NCBI GenBank assembly: GCA_030544235.1
Contig: CM060470.1
Span: forward strand, 9,736,856 to 9,800,855
DNA: 64,000 bases
DNA from: Lepturacanthus savala
Lineage: Eukaryota > Chordata > Actinopteri > Scombriformes > Trichiuridae
Reading direction: 5' to 3'
This document shows, one piece after another, positions 15,201 to 31,007 of the stretch. The notes beneath the pieces were generated by a model. The model searched no databases. It was given only the letters and a program-made list of their open reading frames with translations, and had not been told where the DNA came from. Position 1 is the stretch's first letter. Each line of letters begins with the position of its first letter. A program made the translations under genes and the position numbers.

Positions 15201-18200
15201 TGTGCACATGCTTTAATGTTTAACCTTCACGGAGTTGTTCATGTAGTATCTGCTTGCTGATTACCTCACTAGCCAATTTGGCAGCCTGGCTAGCCTTCTT
15301 GATGTCAGGTCGGTCCACTACAGTAGTGTAGTGCAGGTTGGCTTTGGCGTCCTTCCTGTAAGCAATCTGTAGGGTTGGATAGAAAAGCAGAAAGGACATA
15401 CGCATCGTAAAGTAAAATAAGACGTAAACTATCCTGGTGTGAAGATTGCAAGATAATTGACAAACGTGTCAGTAAAATCAACAAAGCTTTATTTTTGCAC
15501 AACTGTAGCAATGACTCACGTTGCTCTGGCATTTGGCCACATCCATGGCATGCTGAACATCAGGTGGAGTAGTCATGAGGTTATATTCTGACTTGCCCTT
15601 CTCCTTCTCAAACTTTGCTTTGTACAGTTTCTGTAAAAAGAAACAAGAAGGTTAGGGGATATGCGCAGAGAAAAAAAAAAGAGCTCTAAAATAAATGTAA
15701 GACAACTGTACCCCGCTGACGAGCTTGTTGATCTCCCTGCTGTGGGCAGTGTCACGAGTCTCAGGCAGGGTGGTGAATGAGCCAGACTGCATGTCCTTCT
15801 TGCTGGCCTCCTTGTATTTGGTCTGAGGAAGAATTTGAAGACGTTGTAACACACATGTCATATAGTCATAAGAACTAAGTTTTGACTTTAATTAAAATAC
15901 TTTGAAAATAATGGCAGACTGATTTTTTACTGAGTGGATCTTACCTCTGACGCAAGAGTGCGAACAGCCTTAGAATGGAGGATTTGAGGAGTGTCAGCAA
16001 CAGGCACATAGTGGCCCTTTGCCTTTTCATACTTCTCTTTGTACTTAACCTGGAGGAACATTGTAGGAATAAAGTATTAGTAGGTTTACAACATGTCTAA
16101 GGTATAGTCATAGAATTGGTAGAAGGGAATACACTTACAATGCTGGCCATTTCAGCATTTTTCATATTCAGGAGGGTCAACTTGTCATCAACCACCGGTA
16201 TCACACAGCCCTTCATTATCTCCTTGTCATACTTGTAGTCAACCTGTGTGTGAGACCATAGGAAAAACAATAGATCAACAATGCTGCTTGTTGCCACCAA
16301 AAGTCGTACGGATACTATGAAAAAAAGGCACCAACTCACATCACTCTGGATCAAAGTGTTCTTGGCAGCATTGAGGAAGTCGGGTCTCTCTGCTGTCCAG
16401 ATCCACTTCATCTTGTTGGCTTCATACTTCTTCTTGTAGTCGAGCTATGATAGGGAAATATTTAAAGGTTTTATTAAAATGTTCATATTTTTAAGTTTAA
16501 GTAAGTTCAAATTTCTTCATGAGAGATGAGAGATGATGACACTTACGTTGCTGATGTTCTTGTAAGCCTCCTTGGCAGCACGGATTTCATAAGCCTCGGG
16601 GTCCATGTTGATCTGGGCCTTGCTCTTCTCATACACCTCTCTGTACTTCAGCTACAACATGCACAAGAAACACACCATCAAACAGAAACATTTATTTAAT
16701 ATATAGGCAAGTCTAGGTGATTCTATACCATTAATACTTCATTAATGTTTGAGTGAGGCTCATTAATGTTTACGTGACACAAAATTACCCATTTCCAGGC
16801 TTGGCAGAGACGAGGTATAAAACTATATTAAGATGATTTTTGGTGCTTAAAAGCACAAATATATCATGTGAGGAATATAACAACTTCAAATAAAACTCAG
16901 GAAAAGTGTAAAATATAGGATCTTTAAAGTTGCAGCCAGTCTGTGAGGGACTTACTCTGCTGGTGATGTCCTGTACTTTCTTCATGTGCTGTTGGTATGG
17001 AGTGTCATAAGGCAAGGTGTATCCCTTAGCCTTGTTCTTGTTGTACTCCATCCTGTAAATGATCTGAGAAACAATCATCATTGCATTAGTGCGGAGCACT
17101 TCAAAAGGGCACACACACACACATAAAGGAAATCATGACACAATTGTTGACTTTAAATTGTTACCTTCTGGATAAAAAATAAAACTTACATCGCTGATCT
17201 TCTTGGTGCGTTTGTGGGTCTTATACTCTGGAGTGTCCAGAATAGATGTAAACTTATCCTTGGCCCGCTCATACTGCTCCCTGTAAATCCACTGGAGAAT
17301 GATGTGTAAAAGTTAGCACCACTCAATAGAATTCTACTGCTGTAATAATGAATGTTTATGTGTATTTCTGAGTAGCTTCTAATTTCTGGAGCTAAAGTAA
17401 AGACAAAAACTATCCAAGAAAAGTTTACATATTCATGGAAAGAGATGAAGGAGCGCTCATTAAAATGTAGACCTGGAACAAAATGGTACAGATGCCCAGA
17501 AATTTAAAATGATATTTTCAGCATTAAATTTCTTTTTTCTGAGTTTTTATACTCAGTTTATAATAGAATAATAACAGTTTTGTTATTTCAATATTCATCC
17601 TTATTTCTTGGATAGTTCTGTCACACTATATGAAAAATAATCAGAAACAGGTCTTTAGCAAGAATGATGTAATGTAAAACTGATTAAAACAGTGAATGTC
17701 TCATGACTGATGTGATGCCATACACACGTTAATGGAAACATGCATTACAAAACATGCATGGAAATAGAGATGATGACATGTAGACAAAGACACACATTAC
17801 CACATGGTAATTTGCAGAGCCCACGCAGTTCATGATGACCAGCAGCAGCTCATCTTATGCTATTATTAACTGAATCTGACACATACAGGGGCTTCAGCAG
17901 AGATGAAGTTTACTCAAGAGAAGTGAACTAGCTATACAAACAATGTCTGGTACATTAACACCATTTGTAAATCACACTTTAAAGCTGATGAATGGAGAAT
18001 TTCAATGCTTTGAATTTTGTTAGTATGGCACCCATTAGGGTTCCATTTTATCCTTTTCTATAAACAAAAGATTGGCATAGAAAAGTCTACATTTTACGAC
18101 AGACGACGAATTCATAGATAAAACACATCTTCGGTACATATGCTATAAAGATATGACTCTAGATATGTTTATCAGAGTGATGTTGGACAAATACTGCAAT

Positions 18201-21200
18201 GCATCTTAAGCTGGAGAGATGTAGATGGATGATGGAAGGGTTAGAGCATGAAAGGGCGGAATGGTATGTGTGCTAGCCATTTTTGAATAAAAATGTGCTG
18301 AATGGAGCGGAGCAGTGCCTACAGGATGATGATACAACGAGGATGTGATGAGGACGTGATGAGGCCCTGTCCAGAAACAGCAGGAAGGAACGGAATAACC
18401 TGACTTGACTATTCATTTGCACTATAAAATCAAGAAAATAAGACAATACAAAAACCGAAGCAGATATCGGAGAGGCTTGAAACCAATATGGGTTCATAAA
18501 AGTACTTCAATGAGAATAATACTACGGTGTATATACAATATAATACAATATTATAGTTATAATAATAAAACAACCTACATATTAAATAGCAAAAATATAA
18601 TTTCAGAAGATGTCACTGTTGCTTGACCTGCACTGTAACAACATGTTATTTGTTAATTATATGTTAATTATATTCAATTATTATTATACTGAATCAACTT
18701 TCAATTGTCAGTCTTAAAAGACAGAGGGCTTGTTTCCTGCCTGTTTGTGGACAGGGGTTGACATTACCATGGTACAACTGCTCTCTGGCTGTTTACCTTA
18801 CTGCCCATAGTGGTCTGGTAAAGGGCTGTGAGGATGTCAGGTCGGTGTAGCTCATTGCAGCCACTCTTATGCAGTTCCTTTGCTTTGAATTTATACACTC
18901 CCTGTCCACACAAACGATGACAGAAACACACACACACAGCATGCCAGAGTTGAGGACACATATCTAAAACAGCAGTGACACTGGGAGGACTGGAGAAGGA
19001 CTCCGGAGATCCAAGTGTGACAACGGGGTATTATTCACATCTGCACCCTCAGTGGCAGAAAACATCAGATTCAGAAGTTGAAGATTTTACATATAAACTA
19101 GTTTTTTTTGCTCATTAAAGCATAATTTATGCATTAATGAACAATAGGGATTAAACTGTCTCTCTGATGGCGCAGATGAAGGAGCGTCCTGTTCACTCAA
19201 GATCAGCTTCTATTTGAGTAGCACGGATTACAATAACCTGTGAGGGACAAAAAGAAATTAATAAAGACAGGGACAGAAATTTATTGTGTTGAAAAAACGT
19301 CGTAGCCATGCAACGACCACCACCGTCATGTCAGTCGATGACCTCATGCACCAGGGTCCAAGGCCTGGATGACGGAATGCAACACGACCAGGGCCTTTAC
19401 CTGGCTCATCTTCCTGTTGGCCCTGGCCAGTTGGTACCTAGGATCCTCTGTAGTTATGGTGAACTTATCTTTGGTCTTCTCATAATTAGCTTTGTAGGAC
19501 CTCTGCTCAGAATATCAGAAAGCAGTTAAAGACAAATGTCCCGAAAACAATGTACACTGTGATGAGACAAAGGAAGATTAAATGAATTTGATATCAAGGT
19601 GAATGGCAACATTTATAAACATTAGGTGGTTTTGTTCCACGTACTGTGAAAACAAAAGATCCTTAACATTATAGCCGATCATCAACACAACACTTTATCT
19701 TCATGATTTTTACCTCCAAGGGGAGAATCCATTTAAGTTGCGAAGAGAAAGAGACATTTGATAAATGTGATTCAACAAATGAATTGTAACATATTTGTTT
19801 CTGCTACAAACATCAATTAACAAACTGTGTTATAGAATTAAATGACTTACATCATTGATGAGGAGGGAGGCGTTTTTGGCAGCTTGGAAGAATGGACTTT
19901 CACAGGTATACTTGAAGTTGCCTCTGTTCTTCTCAAAGGAGGCTTTGTACAGTCTCTGTTACAAAGAAAAGAAACAGTTGTTAATATAGGCTATAAGTTA
20001 TTGAGCATATTTGTTATATTAATTACACACATCTTGAGTAATTTATGTGTATTTTATAATGAAATTAACATTTTTTATCATATTATTGATGTTACAAATG
20101 TTAAAAATAGTGAGTAAATGGATTCTTTACCTCACTGTACAGTTGCTTGTTCCTCTCAGCCTGCACCATCTCAGGTGTGTCCCAAACGAAGCAGCCAATA
20201 CCCCTCAGCCATTCTAGATCTTCCTTGTACTTGACCTAAAAGTAGAAATAAAATCAAGTTTTCATTTAGATATTACATAATCAATAATACTGTACTGCAC
20301 AACCTCCTACCCACTGAAGTTCACAGTTCATTTTTAATATAGATAAGAGTGTAATATTAGAAGACTTTATGAAAAAGCAATACTTTTTCATTCAGCATAA
20401 TGAAGTACCACTAAACCACAAATAAAGTTAAATGTACTTACATTGCTGACATTTTCATTGGCAATCTTGCTGAAGAAGAATTCAGGACGGTCTGGGATGG
20501 ACTTCCACGTACCCAAAGAGTCAATGTACTTTTCTCTGTATTTAACCTGTGGTGGAGAGAGATGGAAAGAAAAAATATAAAATAGAGGCAAGACTTCAAA
20601 ACTAAATTATATTTACTGTAGCAAATCTTAAGCACTGACCTCACTGATGTCGTCTGTGACTCTGCGGTGGTAGACGATGTCCAGAGCATCCTGGACTGTA
20701 TGGTAGCGGCCCTTAGACAGCTCGAAGCTCTCCTTGTAACGCAGCTGGAGACATGAACAACAACAGAATGGTTACCAGAAATTAAATACAGGCAGTTATA
20801 CAGTAATCATAAGCATTGATGGAAGAAACACTCAGGTACGTAATAGAAAGTAAGTAGTAGTAAAATCTGAAATGTAGTAAAGTGGAAGTATGAAGTCCCA
20901 TAATGGTCTGATGTATCTATAAACTCAAACATTGGGTTACTGCTAAATGAGTTTGAGCTTAAGCATCAAAGGAAAAAGAAATCAAAAAAGGAGGGGTATT
21001 GAAATATGATAGTGATAGAAATATTATTGTTTGCTATGCAGTTTATCCAATGAGCATACTCACATCACTGGACTGGACATATGATTTCTTGGCACGGATC
21101 AGAATGGGTGTATCAGCAATAGCAGTGTACCTGTGCTTCATCTTCTCGTACTGGTCTTTGTATTTGTTCTATGGAGGAAACAATGATTGAAATACATCAG

Positions 21201-24200
21201 GAGAGTTTGATGAGTTTCAAAATATAACCAGTTCATCAAAATCTACAGAGATGATGGGTATAGAGGCAAGATGGTCCACTAATAAGATGGACAAAAGATA
21301 AGGAAGACTTACATCACTGTAGACGATTTTCATTTTTCTAGCGTGGCGGATGTCTGGAGTTTCCATTTCTGGAGTGAAATGGGCTCTCTCTTTACTAGCA
21401 AGGTCTGTGTACTGGTACTGTACAAAAAAAATCATATAACATGTTAGGTTTCCAGGGAAAAGAGAGACAAATCTGCATTAAAACATATTCATAAGTGATA
21501 GTATATTTCTAAACTTACCTTATTAGTCAGCAACTGGGCCCATTTGGCTCTCTTGATGTCCACAGAGTCTACAGGGGTGTGAACCTTAGCCATGGCTTCT
21601 TTGCCCTTGGCTTTGTAGATCCACTGAAATTAGAGAGTCAAAAAGAAAGTCAAATCAAAAACTCAATTAAAACTTGTTATAATATTTATTTTCAGACAAA
21701 ATAAAACAATTTTCTGAACATAAGCCTGGGACGACATAAATGACTTGTACTATGACTTTAGGTCAGGCTGTAGGCTTTAACCTGTGGCCAGTATTATTCA
21801 TGGTGAGGATGTACAGATTGTTTACTCCTGGAACTGTCTTTGACTCTTAAACTAAAGTTTGCAGAGTTGTGTAACACTACTGAACTCTTTTAATGTTTCT
21901 GAGGGCATCTTGTCATCTTTTTGCAGTATCACGCTTTCATTGAAAGTCTTTTATCTTTTTCTTTTATTTGCTGGTTCAACAGACTAGCTATAAAGGAAAG
22001 AAACAGTCTGAACCAGATAGTAAAGTCTGCTCCAAGATTATTGGAGTCCCACTGGACTATAAATTAATTTGAAAACCTAAAAAACGTTTGGGATAAACGA
22101 CTCACGTTGCTCATGTGGGTCTTCAGCTCAGTCACACGGTTGTACTCTGGTGTGTCGAGGACCACGGAAAACTTTTCAAGGTTCTTCTTAGCTTCCACTG
22201 GATAGTTGATCTATAAACGTGTAAAAAATAAATTAAATATGCAATGGAAATGAAGGAAAATGATATAAGAGGATATTCCACTGAAACACATACCCTTTGT
22301 TTAGTGATGTTGCGGACATGGACCATCTCCGGGGTATCGTACAAGAAGCAGCCAACGCCTCTCAGCCACATCAAATCCTCTTTGTATTTCAGCTAGAAAA
22401 AAAAAATAAAACAATTTATGACAATAGTTTCTAAGTGTGTGAAAATATGAAGCAGACTATTTCTTTTTTTTTCTCCATACCTCACTGGTGATCTCATTGA
22501 CATGGTAACAGTGCAGAAGCTCAGGCGTAATGGGCAGAGAGATCAGCTGTCCTCTGCTGTTGTAGTATTTCTCTCTGTAGCATAGCTGAGATGAGCAGGG
22601 AACAAAAGGTTTGCATGAATAGAAGATACTATTTGACTCCATCAAGCTACATGAACAAAAATAAGAAAAAACTGAAACAAAATTGGATGAAAATGATTCC
22701 TTACTTCGCTGAGATTTGTCTGGTTCATCTTGACTTGTCTAATATCAGGGGTGTCATAGGTTGTGTGGATCTTGTCCTTCTGCTTCTGGTAAAGCTCACG
22801 ATACAGACGCTGGGAAAGAAGAGAAGGAGACACAAGAGGTTGTTTCATGAAATAAGATAATAATGTGCTAATAATTATGTTAATACTAATGTAATAACAT
22901 GTCAAGAATAGCAGCAGTGTTTTATCTTACATCGTTAGTGATCTTGTTGGCCTTCCTGATATTGACGAAGTTGACGCCCTCTGGATGAATAGTGTAGGCC
23001 TTAGCCTTTGTCATCTCATAGGCCTCCTTGTATTTAACCTACCAACAAAAAAGCAAAAAATGTGATTCAGTAACATCAAAGCTATGCAACGAGGCTTCTT
23101 TACTGTCAAAAGATTAGTTTAATTGGATGATTCATGAGAAGACAGTGAAATACTTACGTTGCTGGTGATAACGCTGTTATGCTTAGCCTGCTTGATGAGA
23201 GGCGTATCATTGGGCAAGGAGTATCCGGTGGGCATGGACTGCTTGTTGGCCTCCTTGTACCAGTTCTGAGAGAAACCAAGATGACAGGGTGAGACTGGGT
23301 GTATTTCAGGTCAAAAAAACATATAATGACAGACAAGTATCATACTAACACGTACACTGTGGGGACAACATAAGGCAATGAGGCCTGATGGTAAACTCAT
23401 TTATTTTTGCAGATATCCTTCTACTTTTTCCCCCAGTTCTGAATACCTATATTATGGTAAACTGCTGTGTAGAGATACCCATCTGCTAAGGTACCTCTGG
23501 GACTCATTAGTGTTTTTTGTACTAGTGAACAGTATTAATGTCAAAATATTACTAATTATAGTATTAATATTTTGTATTACTATTAATTAGTATTACTAAT
23601 TAATGGTAATACTAATTACCAGAATAGATAAAAAAAATATGGTGTCCAAAGTCTGTACACTACTTCCTGCTAAAATCGCATGATACAATGCTTCGATAAC
23701 TGCCAGAAATAACAGACAGATTTTGTTCAGAGTTAAGTGTATGGCCAAGTTGGAAGTATTGGTACCTGGATTGGTGCTGAAAGAGGGCACGATTTCTATC
23801 CCTGGATAACTCACGCTCCTCCCATTCAGCGTTTGAAACAATATTCATACAGTGCGCACACTCATAATATCACCTTACATCACTCTGGATGTAGTTGGCC
23901 AGCTTCGCTCTCTGTGTTTCAACAGTGACAGCAGGAGCAGTGTTGGTTCCCTTGACATTGGTGTTGTAATCATAGCGGTAGTGCAGCTGGAAAAAGAGAG
24001 GAAAACCAGATTAGATGTATGGTCATGGGTTTTGTACTATAGGTAGTAATAAGCCATCACAGAGTCACTTACATCGCTCAGGTTTTTCTCATTCTGTTTA
24101 GCCATCTCATACCCTGGAGTCTCCGTCACCACTGAATAGTCCTTGAAACCCTCAATACCTTTGGCTCTGTACTTGGCCTAGAATAAACACCAGAAACAAA

Positions 24201-27200
24201 CACAGCAATCAGCATTGGTTCTGAATAAACACGAAATAACATATAAAGTCTAAAGGAGGAAAGGATTTACTGTAAGGGAAGCTAATGAAAGTGGTCTGAG
24301 AGCCAGAAAGAAGAGGAATATGAAGAACATGTGAAAGGTGGAGCATAAAGCTGGAAGTTGTAAATTAAATAATTGCAAAGAGAGAGCAGAATAAAAATTG
24401 AGAATGAATATATTAGGTGGGCTAACCTCGCTCTGAAGAACACCGGCATTCTTGACACGGATGATCTCCGGTGTGTCCCAGGCATAGCAACCAATACCCT
24501 TCAGGTAGTTCAGATCATCCTTGTAGAAGATCTGAAGAGAGCACACAACAAAACACACTTTCAATTATGGTAATCATATTAACATGTTTGGTCCCATAAG
24601 GCAAGTGGCTTTTTATATATGTGTTTTGTGTCATAATTGGTTATAACCTGAGTGTTTTTCACACAGTGTGTGATTAAAAACATTAAACTAAAAAACACAT
24701 GCACATACACTCACTTTACTCTCACTTTCTTTTGAAATCTTACATTTACATATGCACTCAAGTAAACTTATTAAAAATAAAGTATATATCCAACTGGAAA
24801 CTAGATGAAAAACATGTCATATTAAACTAATACATTATCTTGCACTGTTATAGGAGATGCTAAAATAAAAAAAAAATTGAGTTAAGATACATATAGTATC
24901 AAAAATAATATCAGTGACACAATATGACAATATGAGCTAGAATGTGGCTTCACAGTAACAAGGTCAGAATAACAAGCTGAGAGAAACCGGGTGACTCACG
25001 TCGCTGAGCTGCTCATTGACTTTGCGTGCCTGGACGTACATCTGCATGTCAGGAAGGCAGATCCACTGATGCAGATACTTGCGGTAGCCGATCTCACTGA
25101 CGGCGTTCTGGGTGTCACGGGCAGACAGGATCTCCAGCATGTCTGGTGGGACATGGTTCTTGGCCTTGGTCTTCTCATAGTCGTCATGGTACAGACGCTA
25201 TAAAGATAGACAATAGGTGATTGTTCAGTTTTTGCATTATGCATGCACAAAAAAATCCATTTGGATTCATTTTAGCTAGTTTGTTAAAACAGAGTTAATC
25301 TTACAGCATAGACTGTGTATTCTTCTTGAAAGAAATTGAAGGAATTGAGGAGATTACACTTACATCAAGGATTAGTTTTCCAGCTTTGACACAACGAGCA
25401 GTGGCGGGATCATCCTCAAGAGACTTTGGCAAACTGTAGAGGGATTTGAACTTCTCATAGTCCTCCTTGTACTTTACCTAAAAGGGCAAGAGGTTTCATA
25501 TTGTCTCTTAAATGTCAATAGTCAAACTCTTATTTAAGAAAATCTCATCGTAGTAATTATATGGGATAAAATACATAGAACTTAAAGTTGAACTCACATT
25601 GCTGAGGACGACCTTCTGATGTTTGGCATGCTGCAAGGCATGAGAGTCATGTGGAATGCTATAGCTCTTGGCTTTGATTGTGTCCCAGGCAGCAGTGTAG
25701 TTTTTCTGATGAGGAAAAAAGCCAGAACATCATCATCATTACAACATGCCACTGAAAAATATGCAATCACTTAAACGTTTTCAATGTAGTTCAAGGTAGG
25801 ATTTACCGAGGAATGAAATTTAATTCCTTCAATGATACAGACACAATGCCTGAAAGAGAGATGTGTTCATACAACTCCATTTACCTGACTGAAGAATTCT
25901 TTGAAGTTGTGGCATCTGGCATAGTCATGTGTATCCAGGACAGTGGTATACTGGTGCTTCTCCTTATGATAAGCTTCCCTGTAGTTCAGCTGTTAATGAC
26001 AATTGAATATAATTATTGCACTTAAACTTAATTTAGAAAACGTGCTTATTTTAAAGGTCTAATGCACTCACATCACTGGCCCAAGTGTGACCCAGGATAG
26101 CAGTCACATAGACTGGGGTGTCTGTGACGATAGAGAAATTGTAGAATTCCTTCTTGGCATCCTCTCTGTATTTCCGCTAAAAGGGAAAATATGAGAAGAG
26201 AAAATGATCACATGTTCATGAACCAACAAATTATTTTTCTTAAATACCTGGACAATATGAATTATGTTTCTAATGTTTCCATTGATCTTCGCTGTGGTTA
26301 CTCACTTCACTCTGCAGCTCGTAGGACTTCTTAGCGCGAATGATCTCTGGTGTGTCCCATGAATAGCAACCAATACCCTTCATCCAGGTCAGGTCTTCCT
26401 TGTAGTACACCTATTTTATAACGAAGGGAAGACAGCACATATTTATATGTTTAATATTTTAAAGAATGTTTAGATTCCTGTATTATTTTTTGGCTTTTAT
26501 TAAATCTAATATATTTCAATATGATGCATATTTTGTCTATATATTTAGCATCTGTTGTTGTGTTACAAATATTTCGGACCAAAATCACTTACTTTTCTTA
26601 GCACTAAATAGGAGAACATTTGTCAAATAACTACATATATCCAACTTGTTACATTATATCATATATTGCCTGTATAGCTAACAGCTTTTACATTTTTTGA
26701 CAGTTTTAACATTGTTTAAATATGAGCAGGAGGGGGTCATTGAAGAAGGACTTACATCACTGAGAATCTCGTTGGTCTTGCGGGCACGGATGAGGTCCTC
26801 CTGATCAGGATGACAAGTCCACTGGTGCAGGTAGGTACGGTATAAGACATCACTCAGCATGTCCTGGCACTTTTTAGCTACTACGTTAGGGATAGTGTCA
26901 GGTGGGAGGTGGGTCTTGGTCTTGGTTTGATGATAATCCTTCTGGTAGAGCCTCTGTAAAGACAAGTAAAGTTATTGACTATGTCATCAATGACGTGACA
27001 AAATTAACCTGAAATACAATTTAGAGAAATATATATGTATGAAATAAGAAATAAATGGTCAAACGATATCTTACCAAGCCCTTGCCTTTCTCCTGCGCTC
27101 CACATCGCATCACCTCAGGGAAGTCCACCAGGGTTGAAGCCATATAGTGACCTTTAGCCTTCTCATGGGAGTCTTTGTACTTAACCTATTAGGGTCCAGA

Positions 27201-30200
27201 ATAATAAAGGTGTCAATATCATTTACATACTTTAAGAAAAAAGAAATGATTCCACATGCCATGTGTCACTAAGGCACTTACATCGCTGGCAATATCCCTG
27301 CCCTTCTTGTAGCCGAGAAGAGGGAGGTATTCATGGTCCAGTGCATAGCTTCCAGCCTTAGTCTTGTCCCATTCCGATTTATAGAGTTTCTGAAAACACA
27401 AAAAAGTACTTAAGTATGGTATTGTGTACCATAAGAGCAATGTATTTTCCTATTTTCCACCACTGCAAAAACATGATATTTACTCCACACATGCCCTTGT
27501 TCAAGCATTTCTTATAGTTACTTTTAAAATGTCTTTATTTGGAAGCTACATTGTTGATAAAATGTTTAACAGTAAGTATGTAATATTTTCAATAGAGGAT
27601 TAAATATTTATCATTTACAGGGGTTTTTCTGCTTTTCTGGCATAAACGTAGTTATAAATAACCTAAATAAAGTAATTTAAAAGGTAAGTACAATGTTTAT
27701 GAAAAGGCTGATATGATATACAATAAACAAAAGAAAATGTCTGAAAATCATTGTCATTACCTCACTGATGTTCTTGGACACCTCCCTGCTATGGGCCAGT
27801 TGAGGAGTGTCTTCTGAACCAATGTACATACCCTTTTCTGCATTGAAGGTCTCTTTGTACTTCAGCTGTAGAAGGAGGAAAGAACAGGTTTTAGATTTTA
27901 GATTTCATTACTGTTTATTAATCGTGAAAATCAATAGTTTAAATATTAGATTTTTACGTACATCACTGGCATTGGCAGCAGTTATCCTTGCCCAGACAAG
28001 CTCAGGTCGATCCACAATCAGGGTGAATTTACGAAATCCTTCCTTGGCATCCTTTGTATAGAGCCTCTGCAAGAAAAAAAAGCATTAAGCATTAAGGCGA
28101 AACCCAATGTGTTGACACCAAATCAAGCAAAATATATATAGTATATTTATATAGTTAAATCCTAACACAGAAATGTAATATAGTATACATACGTCATTGA
28201 GAATTTCCTGGGCCTTCTTGACCTTGATATGGTCAACAGAGTCAGCTGCAACCCATCCACATCCACGAAGCCACTCCAAATCAGCTTTGTAGACATTCTG
28301 CAGTCAAAAACACAGATCCATTTTAGGAGTTTAACAGAGAAATTGCTGTCAGTTTATCACACAAGTATTTTAAATTCAGTTTGGTATGCTCTCTGATGGT
28401 ACTCACATCACTTTGAAGCTCATAAGCTTTGCGGGCCTGAATGACATCGTTCTGGTCTGGCATACAAGTCCATTCGTGCAGTTTGGTTCTGTAGTTGAAA
28501 TCATTGACTTGGATCTGGCATTTCTTGGCCAGTTCAAGATTCAGCATGTCCACTGGCAGATGGAACTTGGTCTTGGACTTGTTGAAGTCCTTCTTGTAGA
28601 GGGCATCGCTGGCAATCTTGGCCGAGTGAATAGCCAGCATGATCAGAGGATCATCTTCCACACAGCGAGCACCGATGTGGTGGCCGACCTGCTTGCGGTA
28701 ACTCTCGAGGTACTTATACTACAGGACAGACAAAAGTCAGAGAACATATGAGAACATATGCCATGTTCTCAGTCAAATTAAGAGCAACTTTAACTGAACT
28801 ACCTGACTATGAAAGGGACAATTGCAACTGTGTACCATTAGTACTTACGTTACTTTGCACTTTAGTTGTAGTGATGCACTGCTTGATGGGTACAGCATCG
28901 CCAGGCATGAAGTAGCCTGTTGCTTTGACTTTATCCCATGCTTTTGTGTACAGGTGCTGCAATAGATAAAGATAGTTATTATACATTTTGTATCAAGTTG
29001 GATACAAGGGGATATAATTGGTATGAGACAGTATTGTTGTTGTATTGTTGAATTAAATTAATCAAAAATTACAATTCGTCATCTTACCGGGTGGATATTC
29101 TTAGCCACCTCTCTGGCTGTGGCAAGAACTGGAGTGTCCACCAGTGAGTATTTAGTCTTATCCTGATGCCAAGCCTCACGATATTTGGCCTAAAAAGAAT
29201 AAGAAAGCAAAAATCTGTTACTAAAACAGCTTAAATATTCTCAAGTATTTGAAACTTTTCTGTTGTGATGCTGTATGGAACAGGGGACTTAAAGCATATC
29301 TAGAGTCGCATTCAAATGGCATCGTCATACTTACCTCATTGAGGATAGCTGCAGCGTTCCTGGCACGGACCAAGTCAATTCTATCACTTGGAACCATGAA
29401 TTCTTCCTTATCCAACTGGAGACGGTAGCCTCTCTGTAAAAAAGCAAGAAAGACATGCAACAATGATCATTAAAATTTACTATATACTATTATACTATTT
29501 ACTATAAAACTAAGCATATGAAACAAGCATATGTATGAATGTCTGTAATTTTACAAGTATTTAAAGTGATTTTTAAATGGCAAACTTACATCAGACAGGA
29601 TCTTCTGTGCGTTCTTCACCTTCAGAACGTCCACAGATTCATGTGGCATCCATCCACATCCACGTAACCACTCCAAATCAGCTTTGTACACAGCCTGAGT
29701 AACCAAAGTAGGTGGATGTTATTATCTGCTTTGCATTACACATAGTTTATACAGATAATCACAATGTGAAGGGCTCTAAGGGCTAAAAAGGAAGCATACA
29801 GTATAGCAATAAATGATCCAAGAAATACTATCAACCATAAACCTACATCACTCTGCAGATCATACGCTTTCCTGGCCTGGACCACATCATTGGAGTCTGG
29901 TAGGCAGGTCCACAAGTGCAGTTTAGTTCTGTAGTTGAAATCATTGACTTGGATCTGGCATTTCTTGGCCAGTTCAAGATTCAGCATGTCCACGGGCAGG
30001 TGGAACTTGGTCTTGGACTTGTTGAAGTCCTTCTTGTACAGGGCATCACTGGCAATCTTGGCAGAGTTCATAGCCAGCATGATCAGTGGGTCCTCTTCCA
30101 CACAGCGAGCACCGATGTGGTGGCCGACCTGCTTACGGTATCCTGTCTTGTATTTGTACTAAAAGAGAAGGGATCGAAGGTTATTCACACTCATTAATAA

Positions 30201-30975
30201 GTCTGCTGTATATTATCTGTACATTCGTTCATTTTCTTACATCACTGATGATGTCTCTGGAAGCTTTAGCCTTAAGCACAGCAATGGCATCCTCCTTGAT
30301 GTGATAGCCTTTGGCCTTCTGGTCATCCCATGCTGCTGTGTACATTTTCTGCAAAAACAAGGAAGTATGATCAAAAAGACTGCACAGCATAGAGATGACA
30401 TGTCAAAAAATAATGTACTAAATGATTAATGTATTTCACCAAATAAAATATTTCTGTACATTTAAGATATTAATGTAGAGTTTTAATGATTTCAACATAT
30501 TTAGAAGTGGTACAGAGGTTGTAACAATACAAACTTACATTGCTGATGTTGACAGCATTGACCTTGGACTGTTCCATGATGGGGGTGTCAGATGGCAGGT
30601 GGAAGGTGACTTTTTCTTTATCCCACACCTCCCGATATTTCCACTGTCAGAAAGAAAAAAATACATTAATTTCTCTATTTATATGCCCTTATTCACATAG
30701 ATATTTGTACAAGATAGTTTATTTTATGTTTTAAATCAATCAATCAAGAGCAGGGCATTACTCACATCACTGATTTGAAGAGCGTTTTGCTTCGACAAGA
30801 CAATAGTTGGTAGGTCAGCGACGCTGGTGAACTTGATTGTGCTTGGGGGCTGACGGTATAGCCTCTCATTTATGATATTCTGGGCATTTTTAACTTTGAT
30901 GACATCCACACAGTCCTGAGGCGACCAGCCGCATCCTCTCAGCCACTCCATGTCAGCTTTGTATACAGCCTAAAG

Positions 30976-31007
<32 letters not shown>

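Noticed and set aside
15712..17291. Calling exons 108-114 a twentieth super-repeat
   Set aside because: The count of seven fits, but the fourth module has no WLKGIGW-like motif and the flanking modules do not show the a-g signatures. Kept as diverged repeats.
18902..19400. Possible extra exon with an acceptor-like site near 19240
   Set aside because: The frame after it (VIVIRATQIEADLE) hits a stop at once and has no module pattern. SR19 is already complete without it.
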